DNA from: Methyloversatilis sp. XJ19-49
GTDB taxonomy: Bacteria > Pseudomonadota > Gammaproteobacteria > Burkholderiales > Rhodocyclaceae
NCBI RefSeq assembly: GCF_024580145.1
Contig: NZ_JANINI010000008.1
Span: forward strand, 159,069-212,062
Direction: 5' to 3'
Length of the DNA: 52,994 nt
Below the pieces are notes generated by a model. It made no database searches and was not told where the DNA came from. It saw only the letters and a program-made list of their open reading frames with translations. Positions within the stretch are counted from its first letter, which is position 1, and each line of letters opens with the position of its first letter. Below are positions 42,314 to 52,230 of the stretch, in pieces. Both the position numbers and the translations under genes were made by a program.

Positions 42314-44401
42314 ATGACCTCGATGCAAAAGCTCTATCTGCTCGTCCCGCTGGCACCGCTGATCGGCGCGATCATCGCCGGCCTGTTCTGCCGTGTCATA
42401 CCGCGCTGGGTGGCGCACAGCGTCACCATCCTCGGCGTCGCCGTGTCGCTGGTGGCGTCGTGGGTCATCTTCCAGGACGTGCAGGCCGGCAACAGTTTCA
42501 ACGGTGCGCTCTACACCTGGGCGACCAGCGGCAGTCTGACGATGGAAATCGGTTTCCAGATCGACAAGCTCACCGTGATGATGATGCTGGTCGTCAATTT
42601 CGTGTCGCTGATGGTGCACCTCTACACCATCGGCTACATGGCGGAAGACCCCGGCTACAACCGTTTCTTCTCCTACATTTCGCTGTTCACCTTCTCGATG
42701 CTGATGCTCGTCATGAGCAACAACTTCGTGCAGCTGTTCTTCGGCTGGGAAGCGGTCGGTCTGGTGTCCTATCTGCTGATCGGTTTCTGGTTCAAGCGCC
42801 CGACCGCGATCTACGCCAACCTGAAGGCCTTCCTGGTGAATCGCGTCGGTGACTTCGGCTTCCTGCTGGGCATCGGCCTGATCGCCGCGTATGCCGGCAC
42901 GCTCAATTACGCCGAAGTGTTCGCCAAGCGCGAGGAGCTGGTCGCCATGACGGTGGCCGGCACCGACTGGCCGCTGCTGACCGCCGTCTGCATCTGCCTG
43001 TTCATCGGCGCGATGGGCAAGTCGGCCCAGGTTCCTCTGCACGTCTGGCTGCCGGATTCGATGGAAGGCCCGACGCCGATTTCCGCGCTGATCCACGCCG
43101 CGACGATGGTGACGGCAGGCATATTCATGGTGACCCGCATGTCGCCGCTGTTCGAGCTGTCCGAGACTGCACTGTCCTTCGTGCTGGTGATCGGCGCGAC
43201 GACGGCGCTGTTCATGGGCTTCCTCGGCATCATCCAGAACGACATCAAGCGCGTTGTCGCCTACTCGACCCTGTCGCAGCTCGGCTACATGACGGTTGCG
43301 CTCGGCGTCTCGGCCTACTCGGCGGCGGTGTTTCACCTGATGACGCACGCCTTCTTCAAGGCGCTGCTGTTCCTCGGCGCCGGCTCGGTCATCATGGGCA
43401 TGCACCACGATCAGGACATGCGCAACATGGGCGGCCTGTGGAAATACATGCCGATCACCTGGTTCACGTCGCTGCTCGGTTCGCTCGCGCTGATCGGCGT
43501 GCCCTTCCTGTCCGGCTTCTACTCGAAGGATTCGATCATCGAGGCGGTGCATTTCTCGACCATCCCCGGCGCGGGCTACGCCTACTTCTGCGTCGTTGCC
43601 GGTGTATTCGTTACCGCCTTCTATTCGTTCCGGATGTACTTCCGCGTGTTCCACGGCCCGGAGAACTTCGGCAAGGCGCATCACGACCATCACGATGCGC
43701 CCGCACACGACGCGAAGGCGACTCACGCCGCACACGATGATCACGCCCATGCGGCTCACGGTGACGATCACGCGGTGCACGACGACGACCACGCCGACGA
43801 ACACCACGGACTGGCACCGGGCGAAAAGCCGCACGAGTCCCCCTGGGTGGTCTGGCTGCCGCTGGTGCTGCTGGCGATTCCGTCGGTCGGCATCGGTTTC
43901 TGGACGGTGCAGCCCATGCTGTTCGGCGACTGGTTCTCCGGAGTCGTCGAAGTGCTGCCGCAGCACGACACGCTGGCCGAACTCGGCCACCACTTCACCA
44001 CGGCAACCGGCATGGCACTGCATGGCGTGACTGCGCTGCCGTTCTGGCTGGCGTTGGGTGGCGTGGTGCTGGCCTGGGTCATGTATATCGCGATGCCGTC
44101 GCTGCCGGGCCGCGTCGCGCCGCTCTTCCGCCCGATCAACACGCTGCTCGAAAACAAGTACTACTTCGACAAGTTCAACGAGGTGGTGTTTGCCGGTGGC
44201 GCGCGTGCGCTCGGTCGCGGCCTGTGGGCGGCCGGTGATCGCGCAGTGATCGACGGCGTGCTGGTCAATGGTTCCGCTTCGGCCGTCGGCGCCTTCGCGC
44301 GCATGGCGCGCGGCATCCAGACCGGTTACATCTACCGCTACGCTTTTGCAATGGTGATCGGCGTCTGCCTGTTGCTGTTGTGGAGGCTGGGCTTCAAGTG
44401 A
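42314..44401 (+). CDS. nuoL: NADH-quinone oxidoreductase subunit L, with His/Asp-rich loop
   Basis: Distal antiporter-like proton-pumping subunit whose C-terminal helix HL runs along the membrane arm. The 695-residue protein has the antiporter core (FFGWEAVGLVSYLLIGFWF, HVWLPDSMEGPTPISALIHAATMVTAG, THAFFKALLFLGAGSVI). It is longer than the E. coli subunit (about 613). Residues 456-498 are an unusual loop with 15 His and 11 Asp in 43 residues, between two helices near the HL region. The loop could bind metal or simply be a flexible linker. The ATG lies 5 bases after the nuoK stop; a TTG overlapping nuoK is rejected. Confidence 0.97.
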   Translation: MTSMQKLYLLVPLAPLIGAIIAGLFCRVIPRWVAHSVTILGVAVSLVASWVIFQDVQAGNSFNGALYTWATSGSLTMEIGFQIDKLTVMMMLVVNFVSLMVHLYTIGYMAEDPGYNRFFSYISLFTFSMLMLVMSNNFVQLFFGWEAVGLVSYLLIGFWFKRPTAIYANLKAFLVNRVGDFGFLLGIGLIAAYAGTLNYAEVFAKREELVAMTVAGTDWPLLTAVCICLFIGAMGKSAQVPLHVWLPDSMEGPTPISALIHAATMVTAGIFMVTRMSPLFELSETALSFVLVIGATTALFMGFLGIIQNDIKRVVAYSTLSQLGYMTVALGVSAYSAAVFHLMTHAFFKALLFLGAGSVIMGMHHDQDMRNMGGLWKYMPITWFTSLLGSLALIGVPFLSGFYSKDSIIEAVHFSTIPGAGYAYFCVVAGVFVTAFYSFRMYFRVFHGPENFGKAHHDHHDAPAHDAKATHAAHDDHAHAAHGDDHAVHDDDHADEHHGLAPGEKPHESPWVVWLPLVLLAIPSVGIGFWTVQPMLFGDWFSGVVEVLPQHDTLAELGHHFTTATGMALHGVTALPFWLALGGVVLAWVMYIAMPSLPGRVAPLFRPINTLLENKYYFDKFNEVVFAGGARALGRGLWAAGDRAVIDGVLVNGSASAVGAFARMARGIQTGYIYRYAFAMVIGVCLLLLWRLGFK

Positions 44402-44410
44402 TGGGGTGCG

Positions 44411-44428
44411 GGCGGCGCAGCTGCCGCC
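44411..44428 (+). promoter_or_regulatory. Hairpin between nuoL and nuoM
   Basis: GGCGGC (44411-44416) and GCCGCC (44423-44428) pair around a 6-base loop in a 103-base gap, the longest inside the nuo operon. No T-run and no promoter are evident. It is probably an RNA stability or processing structure. Confidence 0.4.
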
Positions 44429-44504
44429 TGCAGCGTGTGATTCAAGGGAGTGCTTCCGCACAGCGGGCCAGACCGGTCGCTGAGCAAGCCAGACAAATAA
44501 AGAA

Positions 44505-45983
44505 ATGACCGATATTCCCCTTCTCAGTCTCGCCATCTGGTTGCCGATTGCCGGCGGCCTGCTGGTGCTGGCCAGCGGCGATGGCCGCAACGTCGCGTTC
44601 TCGAAGCTGATCGCACTCGTGACCGCGATCTTCGGCTTCCTGATCACGATTCCGCTCTACACCGGTTTCGATCCATCGAGCGCGTCGATGCAGTTCGTCG
44701 AGTTGATGCCGTGGGTGCGCGACTACAACATCAACTACCACCTCGGCGTCGACGGCATTTCGATGCCCTTCGTCATTCTGAACAGCTTCATCACGCTGCT
44801 GGTGATCATGGCGGGCTGGCAGGTGATCGAAACCAAGGTGTCGCAGTACAACGCGGCCTTCCTGATCATGTCGGGTCTGCTGAACGGCATCTTCTCGTCG
44901 CTCGACGGCATCCTGTTCTACGTCTTCTTCGAATCGTCGCTGATCCCGCTCTATCTGGTGATCGGCATCTGGGGCGGCAAGAACCGTGTTTACGCCGCGT
45001 TCAAGTTCTTCCTCTACACGCTGCTCGGCTCGCTGCTGATGCTGATCGCGCTGCTGTACCTGTTCCACAAGAGCGGCAGCTTCGCCATCCTTGACTGGCA
45101 CCGCGAGCCGCTGGCGATGGCCGCGCAGTCGCTGATCTTCTGGGCCTTCTTCGCGAGCTTTGCGGTGAAGGTGCCGATGTGGCCGGTGCATACCTGGCTG
45201 CCGGACGCCCACGTCGAAGCGCCGACCGGCGGTTCGGCGGTGCTTGCGGCGATCGGCCTGAAGCTCGGCGCCTACGGATTCCTGCGCTTCTCCCTGCCCA
45301 TCGTGCCGGATGCCGCGACCCATTTCGCACCGATCGTCATCGGCCTGTCACTGATCGCGGTGATCTACATCGGCCTGGTCGCGCTGGCGCAGACCGACAT
45401 GAAGAAGCTCGTCGCGTATTCATCGATTTCGCACATGGGTTTCGTCACCCTCGGCTTTTTCATCTTCAATCCGCTCGGTGTCGAAGGCGCGCTGGTGCAG
45501 ATGATTTCGCACGGCTTCGTGTCGGCTGCGATGTTCCTGTGCATCGGCGTGCTGTACGACCGCATGCACACGCGCAACATCGGTGACTACGGCGGCGTCG
45601 TGAACACCATGCCCAAGTTTGCGGCCTTCTTCCTGCTGTTCGCGATGGCCAACGTCGGGCTGCCGGCGACGTCCGGTTTCGTCGGCGAATTCATGGTCGT
45701 GCTCGGCGCACTGCAGTTCAACTTCTGGACCGGCTTCGCCGCTGCGACCACGCTGATCCTCGGAGCGGCCTACACGCTGTGGATGTACAAGCGCGTCATC
45801 TTCGGCGCGGTCGCCAACAGCCATGTTGCCGAACTGAAAGACATCAACGCCCGCGAAATGCTGATCCTCGGCGTTCTTGCCGCATGCACCCTGGCCATGG
45901 GCATCTGGCCGCAACCGGTGACTGAAATCATGCACGCGACCGTGAACCAGCTGCTGGGACACGTTGCCGTTGGCAAGCTCTGA
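44505..45983 (+). CDS. nuoM: NADH-quinone oxidoreductase subunit M
   Basis: Antiporter-like proton-pumping subunit. The 492-residue protein has about 14 helices. It carries the key Glu in YVFFESSLIPLYLVIGIWGG and the key Lys in FASFAVKVPMWPVHTWLPDAHVEAPTGGSAVLAAIGLKLGAYG, plus KKLVAYSSISHMGFVTLG. Length is typical. Confidence 0.98.
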   Translation: MTDIPLLSLAIWLPIAGGLLVLASGDGRNVAFSKLIALVTAIFGFLITIPLYTGFDPSSASMQFVELMPWVRDYNINYHLGVDGISMPFVILNSFITLLVIMAGWQVIETKVSQYNAAFLIMSGLLNGIFSSLDGILFYVFFESSLIPLYLVIGIWGGKNRVYAAFKFFLYTLLGSLLMLIALLYLFHKSGSFAILDWHREPLAMAAQSLIFWAFFASFAVKVPMWPVHTWLPDAHVEAPTGGSAVLAAIGLKLGAYGFLRFSLPIVPDAATHFAPIVIGLSLIAVIYIGLVALAQTDMKKLVAYSSISHMGFVTLGFFIFNPLGVEGALVQMISHGFVSAAMFLCIGVLYDRMHTRNIGDYGGVVNTMPKFAAFFLLFAMANVGLPATSGFVGEFMVVLGALQFNFWTGFAAATTLILGAAYTLWMYKRVIFGAVANSHVAELKDINAREMLILGVLAACTLAMGIWPQPVTEIMHATVNQLLGHVAVGKL

Positions 45984-45995
45984 CGGACACACAGA

Positions 45996-47477
45996 ATGAA
46001 CTTCCCACTGCCTGACCTCTATCCCGCATCGGCCGAAATCTTCGTGCTGGTGATGGCCTGCGTCGTGTTGCTCGCCGACCTGTTCAAGTCCGAGCGCCAG
46101 AACTGGCTGCCCTACATCCTCACGCTGAGCACGCTGGTCGGCGCCTTCGTCATCCAGGTGGCGACGGCCGGCGCGGACACGACGCTGACCTTCAGCGGCA
46201 TGTTCGTCGACGATCGACTGTCCGATGTTCTGAAGAGCTGCCTGTATCTGACGGTGTTCGCAGTCGTCATCTACAGCCGTGGCTACCTCGAAGTGCGCGG
46301 TATGGAACGCGGCGAGTACTACCTGCTCGTGCTGTTCGCCACGCTGGGCATGCAGGTGATGATTTCCGCCAATCACTTCCTGACGCTCTATCTCGGCCTC
46401 GAACTGCTGTCGCTCGCGCTGTATGCGCTGGTGGCGCTCGACCGCGACTCCGCACGCTCGACCGAAGCGGCGATGAAGTATTTCGTGCTCGGCGCGCTGG
46501 CTTCGGGCCTGCTGCTGTACGGCATGTCGATGGTGTATGGCGCGACCGGAACGCTCGAAATTTCGGCCATCGCACGCAAGTTGTCCGACCCCACCACCAA
46601 TATGGAAGTGCTGCGCTTCGGCCTAGTGTTCCTGGTCGCCGGTCTGGCGTTCAAGATCGGCGCCGTGCCGTTCCACATGTGGATTCCCGACGTCTATCAC
46701 GGCGCGCCGACGCCGATCACGCTGCTGATCGGTTCGGCGCCCAAGCTGGCCGGATTCGCGATGGCGATCCGCCTGCTGGTCGACGGTCTGCCCACGCTGG
46801 CCGATGAATGGCAGCAGATGCTGATGCTGCTGGCGGTGCTGTCGATCGCGCTCGGCAACATCGTCGCCATCGCACAGACCAATCTGAAGCGCATGCTGGC
46901 CTATTCGACCATTTCGCACATGGGCTTCATGCTGCTCGGTCTGGTCAGCGGTGTCATCGAGCTGCGCGCGTCCGGCGACATCCACCTTTCGTACGCCTTC
47001 GGCAGCGCGATGTTCTACACCATCGCCTATGTGCTGATGAGCGCCGCCGCCTTCGGCGTGCTGCTGCTGCTGACCCGTGCCGGGGTCGAAGCCGAGGAAC
47101 TGGACGACCTGAAGGGACTGAACAAGCGCAGCCCGTGGTTCGCCGCAGTGATGATGATGGTCATGTTCTCGATGGCCGGCATCCCGTTCTTCATCGGCTT
47201 CTTCGCCAAGCTGGCCGTGCTGCAGGCGGTCGTCGCAGCGGGTTATCTGTACGTCGCGGTGTTCGCGGTGATGATGTCGCTGATCGGCGCCTATTTCTAC
47301 CTGCGCGTCGTCAAGCTGATGTACTTCGATGCGCCGCAGGATGAAGCCCCCATCGTGGCATCAACCGAAATGCGCGCGCTGCTGTCGGTCAATGCACTCG
47401 CGATCGCACTGATCGGGCTGATGCCGCAGTCCTTGCTGTCGCTATGTGCCTCCGCCCTGGGGCAGACGCTGAAGTAA
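45996..47477 (+). CDS. nuoN: NADH-quinone oxidoreductase subunit N
   Basis: Third antiporter-like subunit, next to NuoK. The 493-residue protein has about 14 helices with [59 protein letters not shown] and [19 protein letters not shown]. Last nuo gene; its stop overlaps the start of the Nudix gene. Confidence 0.98.
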   Translation: MNFPLPDLYPASAEIFVLVMACVVLLADLFKSERQNWLPYILTLSTLVGAFVIQVATAGADTTLTFSGMFVDDRLSDVLKSCLYLTVFAVVIYSRGYLEVRGMERGEYYLLVLFATLGMQVMISANHFLTLYLGLELLSLALYALVALDRDSARSTEAAMKYFVLGALASGLLLYGMSMVYGATGTLEISAIARKLSDPTTNMEVLRFGLVFLVAGLAFKIGAVPFHMWIPDVYHGAPTPITLLIGSAPKLAGFAMAIRLLVDGLPTLADEWQQMLMLLAVLSIALGNIVAIAQTNLKRMLAYSTISHMGFMLLGLVSGVIELRASGDIHLSYAFGSAMFYTIAYVLMSAAAFGVLLLLTRAGVEAEELDDLKGLNKRSPWFAAVMMMVMFSMAGIPFFIGFFAKLAVLQAVVAAGYLYVAVFAVMMSLIGAYFYLRVVKLMYFDAPQDEAPIVASTEMRALLSVNALAIALIGLMPQSLLSLCASALGQTLK

Positions 47478-48025
47478 TGAAGGATCCCCTGATCGAAACC
47501 ACGGTGGACAGCCGTCAGGTTTACGACGGCGTGCTGCTGAAGGTCTATCAGGATCAGGTGGCGCTGCCGGATGGCACGCAGGCGGTGCGCGAGTACATCC
47601 GCCATCCCGGGGCCGTGGTGATCATCGCGGTGCTGCCGGACGGCAACATGCTGTTCGAACGCCAGTTCCGCTACGGCCCGCGGCGCACCTTCATCGAATT
47701 TCCCGCCGGCAAGATCGATCCGGGCGAGCCGCCTGAAAAGACGGCCGTGCGCGAACTGCGCGAGGAAACCGGTTACGAAGCCGACGTCTGGATGCATCTG
47801 GGCACGATGCATCCGTGCATCGGCTACTCGGATGAAAGGATAGAAATCTTCCTCGCGCGTGGTTTGCGCCAAGTCGGCGCCAATCTCGACGCAGGCGAGT
47901 TCCTCGAGGTACTTCCACTGTCTCTCGACGCCGCGATGTCCGCCGTCTGGCGCGGCGAGTTGACGGATGCCAAGACGCTGTCGGCCCTGATCTGGGCGCA
48001 GCGGGTGTTCCGTCAGGGCTTCTAG
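47477..48025 (+). CDS. nudF: Nudix hydrolase, ADP-ribose pyrophosphatase type
   Basis: Predicted to split ADP-ribose into AMP and ribose-5-phosphate, limiting protein glycation and clearing NAD breakdown products. The 182-residue protein has a perfect Nudix box, GKIDPGE...REL REETG (78-99), after the ADP-ribose-type strand LFERQFRYGPRRTFIEFPAG. The start ATG overlaps the nuoN TAA by one base, so it is translated with the NADH dehydrogenase operon; a link with NAD turnover is an inference. The exact substrate is untested; GDP-mannose is an alternative for this family. Confidence 0.88.
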   Translation: MKDPLIETTVDSRQVYDGVLLKVYQDQVALPDGTQAVREYIRHPGAVVIIAVLPDGNMLFERQFRYGPRRTFIEFPAGKIDPGEPPEKTAVRELREETGYEADVWMHLGTMHPCIGYSDERIEIFLARGLRQVGANLDAGEFLEVLPLSLDAAMSAVWRGELTDAKTLSALIWAQRVFRQGF

Positions 48026-48038
48026 CCCGGGTTCGAGA

Positions 48039-48578
48039 CTACGCAGGCGTCGGCACAACGCTGCCGACAGCAAGCCGCACCATCATCGCATCGGCAATGC
48101 GCGAAATCGGCTGGTCCTGACAATGCGCCAGAAAGGCGCTTGCCGCACCCAGCCCCGGAATCTCCAGGTCGGGTGACACTTCCAGCAGCGGCAGCAGTAC
48201 GAAGGCACGCAGATGCGCGCGCGGATGCGGCACGTTCAGCGTGTCGGTGCTGATCTGCCGGTCGTCGTACAGCAGCACGTCCAGATCAAGGGTGCGCGGC
48301 GCGTTCAGGAATTCACGCACGCGACCGTGCGTACGTTCGATGGCGAGCAGCGCGTCCAGCAACGCCTGCGGTTCAAGTGTGGTGCGCACGCGCGCAATGG
48401 CGTTGATGAAGTCGGGCTGGTTGTCGTAGCCGATCGGCGCCGTGCGGTACAGCGACGAGCGGCGCTCCAGCGTGATGCCGGGCGTGGCGGCGATTTCATC
48501 GAAGGCGGCCAGCACCTGCGTTTCCGGATCGGCGAGATTGCTGCCCAGACCGATGTGGGCAATGCTGTCGCGGCTCAT
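48039..48578 (-). CDS. folK: 2-amino-4-hydroxy-6-hydroxymethyldihydropteridine pyrophosphokinase
   Basis: Transfers pyrophosphate from ATP to the pterin that FolP then uses. The 179-residue protein has IGLGSNLADPETQVLAAF, the pterin site YRTAPIGYDNQPDFINAIA, and the HPPK signature NAPRTLDLDVLLYDD with the magnesium-binding Asp pair. The C-terminus (about 20 residues past DQPISRI) is slightly extended. Convergent with the Nudix gene; 163 bases of non-coding DNA without visible features separate it from smpB. Confidence 0.95.
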   Translation of the reverse strand: MSRDSIAHIGLGSNLADPETQVLAAFDEIAATPGITLERRSSLYRTAPIGYDNQPDFINAIARVRTTLEPQALLDALLAIERTHGRVREFLNAPRTLDLDVLLYDDRQISTDTLNVPHPRAHLRAFVLLPLLEVSPDLEIPGLGAASAFLAHCQDQPISRIADAMMVRLAVGSVVPTPA

Positions 48579-48741
48579 GGCGTGTACTTTTCAGGTTCAA
48601 CGGATCGGCGGACTTTAGCACTGCTGCGCGCTGGGGCCCGGCCGGACTGCCCGCTGCGACATCGGTCTGCTCCGGCGCCGGGGCGCTGTAGCCGGCATGC
48701 GGATCAGCCTGCCACCGAACAGGCGCACCGCCGCCGTGGTG

Positions 48742-49188
48742 TCATACACGCGAGCGCATCAGGCGCGCCTTTTCGCGCTCCCAGTCGCGTTCCTTCTCGG
48801 TCTCGCGCTTGTCGAACTGCTTCTTGCCCTTGGCCAGTCCGATTTCCAGCTTGATGCGGCCGCGGGTGTAGTGCAGGTTCAACGGCACCAGCGTGTAGCC
48901 GGCGCGCTCGACCAGGCCGATCAGCTTGCTGATCTGTTCGGCGTGCAGCAACAGCTTGCGGCTGCGCGTCGCGTCCGGATGGATGTGGGTCGAGGCGGAC
49001 AGCAGCGGCGACACATGCATGCCGATCACGAACACCTCTTCGCCCTTCAGCACGACATAGGCCTCCTTCAGCTGCGTGCGGCCGGCGCGGATGGCCTTGA
49101 CCTCCCAGCCTTCCAGCACCAGCCCGGCCTCGAAGCGTTCTTCGATGAAGTAGTCGTGAAACGCTTTCTTGTTTTCGGCGATGCTCAT
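48742..49188 (-). CDS. smpB: SsrA-binding protein SmpB
   Basis: Binds tmRNA and carries it to stalled ribosomes for trans-translation. The 148-residue protein has the SmpB beta-barrel: [66 protein letters not shown], and the basic C-terminal tail [26 protein letters not shown]. Divergent from ratA, the arrangement found across beta- and gammaproteobacteria. No tmRNA gene is in this window. Confidence 0.98.
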   Translation of the reverse strand: MSIAENKKAFHDYFIEERFEAGLVLEGWEVKAIRAGRTQLKEAYVVLKGEEVFVIGMHVSPLLSASTHIHPDATRSRKLLLHAEQISKLIGLVERAGYTLVPLNLHYTRGRIKLEIGLAKGKKQFDKRETEKERDWEREKARLMRSRV

Positions 49189-49290
49189 GTGGTGTAACCG
49201 GTGACCGGGGAATCTGCTGCAGTGGCTTGAACGAGAGGCTGCGCGGGAGGACGCTGCACAGCTAGAATTGCGATTTTACCTTCTGAAGAC

Positions 49291-49731
49291 ATGGCCGAAG
49301 TCCGAAAAACCGTGCTCATCGAGCGCAGCGCGGAACAGATGTTCAGGCTGGTCGACGGCGTAGAGCATTACCCCGAGTTCCTGCCCTGGTGCGGCGGCAG
49401 TGAAGTCATAGAGCGCACCGACACGCTGACGCGCGCGCGGATCGACATCAACTACCATGGGGTGAAGGCGCATTTCGCGACCGCCAATGCCAAATCCTTC
49501 CCGCACAGCATGACCATACGTCTCGTCGAAGGGCCCTTCAAGTCGCTCGACGGCACCTGGGCCTTCACACAACTGGGCGATGTGGCGTGCAAGATCGAAT
49601 TCAACCTCCGATACGAGTTTTCCAGCCGCCTGATCGAAAAGGTGGTCGGCCCGGTGTTCAGCCACATAGCGAACACCTTCGTCGAGGCTTTCGTGAAGCA
49701 GGCGGATCGCATCTACGGCAAGGAGGCCTGA
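49291..49731 (+). CDS. ratA: RatA / Coq10-type START-domain protein
   Basis: The 146-residue protein of the polyketide cyclase/START superfamily has [48 protein letters not shown], and the C-terminal helix [19 protein letters not shown]. coli RatA was reported to block 70S assembly, while the eukaryotic and bacterial Coq10 branch binds ubiquinone. This gene sits with smpB and rnfH as in most relatives; a housekeeping ubiquinone role is at least as likely as a toxin role. It probably has a promoter near TAGAAT (49263-49268). Confidence 0.9.
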   Translation: MAEVRKTVLIERSAEQMFRLVDGVEHYPEFLPWCGGSEVIERTDTLTRARIDINYHGVKAHFATANAKSFPHSMTIRLVEGPFKSLDGTWAFTQLGDVACKIEFNLRYEFSSRLIEKVVGPVFSHIANTFVEAFVKQADRIYGKEA

Positions 49732-49732
49732 C

Positions 49733-50068
49733 GTGAGTGCAAGCATCCGTGTCCAGGTCATTTACGCCTTGCCCGAGCGGCAGGACCTCGTGACCATCGA
49801 ATTGCCCGAAGGGGCCACGGCCGTGCAGGCGGTCGAAGCGTCCGGTCTGCTGCAGAAGTATCCGGACATCGATCTCGCGCGCAACAAGCTCGGGGTGTTC
49901 GCGAAGCTGGTCAAGCCGGATCAGTTGCTGCGCGACCGTGACCGGGTGGAAATCTACCGCGCGCTGATCGCCGATCCCAAGGAAGTGCGCCGTCAGCGTG
50001 CAGCCGAGGGCAAGGTGCTGAAGAAGGGCGGTGGCGAGCGGGGCGGAGAGGCTGAAACGGCAGCCTGA
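49733..50068 (+). CDS. rnfH: RnfH family protein (RatB)
   Basis: Small ubiquitin-like beta-grasp protein of 111 residues: [64 protein letters not shown], then a basic and Gly-rich tail. The role is unproven; it was once paired with RatA as a putative antitoxin. The GTG start lies one base after the ratA stop, so the two are translationally coupled. Confidence 0.92.
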   Translation: MSASIRVQVIYALPERQDLVTIELPEGATAVQAVEASGLLQKYPDIDLARNKLGVFAKLVKPDQLLRDRDRVEIYRALIADPKEVRRQRAAEGKVLKKGGGERGGEAETAA

Positions 50069-50090
50069 GCGCGTCGGACGACCTTTGCCG

Positions 50091-50531
50091 CTACTTGCAC
50101 CACTCCGACACCGACTGCTGCGCGTCGGCGGTTTCCGTCGCCCGCGTCGCGTCGTCGATGAACTCGCGTTCGCCCTGAGCGTTGTAGCGCACGATCCGCT
50201 GACCGGACTGCAATGCCGCAAGCTTGTTGCGCGCCCGCGTGCAGTTGGCGTCGGCCTTTTCCTTCTCAGCCCTTTCCTTTGCTGCCTTGGCTTCTTCGGC
50301 GGCTGCCGCCTCACGCCGCTGCTGAAAGCTCTGCAGCTTCTCCTGCAGATTGCTGTTGGAGGTGTCAGCCGCGGGCGGCGCGACCTTCACGTCCTTGCGG
50401 ATGGCTTTTGCACCGGGCGGCGGGCTGTCCGAAAACACCGGATTGCCGTTTGCGTCCTTGTACTGATAAACCTGCGCGGTCGCGAGCAGCGGCAGACACG
50501 CCAGGGCGATGAACGCCAGTCGAAGATACAC
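50091..50531 (-). CDS. DUF4124 secreted or periplasmic protein
   Basis: The 146-residue precursor has a Sec signal peptide (MYLRLAFIALACLPLLATA-QV) and an N-terminal DUF4124 segment, VYQYKDANGNPVFSDSPPPGA (about 21-42). A long charged helix follows (about 60-105; LQEKLQSFQQRREAAAAEEAKAAKERAEKEKA), then a C-terminal part with two Cys (NCTRARNKL, SEWCK) that may form a disulfide. The GTG start is supported by AGGAG 8 bases upstream. Function unknown; such proteins are common in betaproteobacteria. Confidence 0.87.
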   Translation of the reverse strand: MYLRLAFIALACLPLLATAQVYQYKDANGNPVFSDSPPPGAKAIRKDVKVAPPAADTSNSNLQEKLQSFQQRREAAAAEEAKAAKERAEKEKADANCTRARNKLAALQSGQRIVRYNAQGEREFIDDATRATETADAQQSVSEWCK

Positions 50532-50559
50532 GTCAGAAACTCCTGCCCGAAATGCTTGA

Positions 50560-52106
<1,547 letters not shown>

Positions 52107-52107
<1 letters not shown>

Positions 52108-52227
52108 GGTGCAAGATTCAAGTTGCAAGGTGCAAGTAGGCGCCGCAACGACCTGATCCCAATCCTCCGGCGGGTCATTCGACCCGCCGTGTTTTTTCTT
52201 GAACCTTGTACCTTGAGCCTTGCACCT
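52107..52227 (+). repeat. Paired heptad-repeat element at the guaB-guaA junction
   Basis: Left array: GTGCAAG, ATTCAAG, TTGCAAG, GTGCAAG (52109-52136), four heptads in perfect phase. Right array: CTTGAAC, CTTGTAC, CTTGAGC, CTTGCAC (52198-52225), four heptads in opposite orientation. The 30-base arms 52107-52136 and 52198-52227 are complementary at 25 of 30 positions. Between them lies a terminator hairpin. The right array ends 5 bases before the guaA ATG and replaces any ribosome site. Confidence 0.88.
52168..52197 (+). terminator. Intrinsic terminator between guaB and guaA
   Basis: CGGCGGGTC (52168-52176) pairs perfectly with GACCCGCCG (52181-52189) around ATTC, followed by TGTTTTTT. It lies inside the heptad-repeat arms, so formation of the large outer stem could compete with or assist it. 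Confidence 0.9.
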
Positions 52228-52230
52228 GCC

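Noticed and set aside
42158-44647. 829-residue minus-strand open frame opposite nuoL
   Set aside because: Rich in His, Arg and Gln from reversed membrane-protein codons; no family motif.
49291-50068. RatA-RnfH as a toxin-antitoxin module
   Set aside because: The pair is conserved at this housekeeping locus and RatA has Coq10-like features; the sequence gives no support for an antitoxin function of RnfH.
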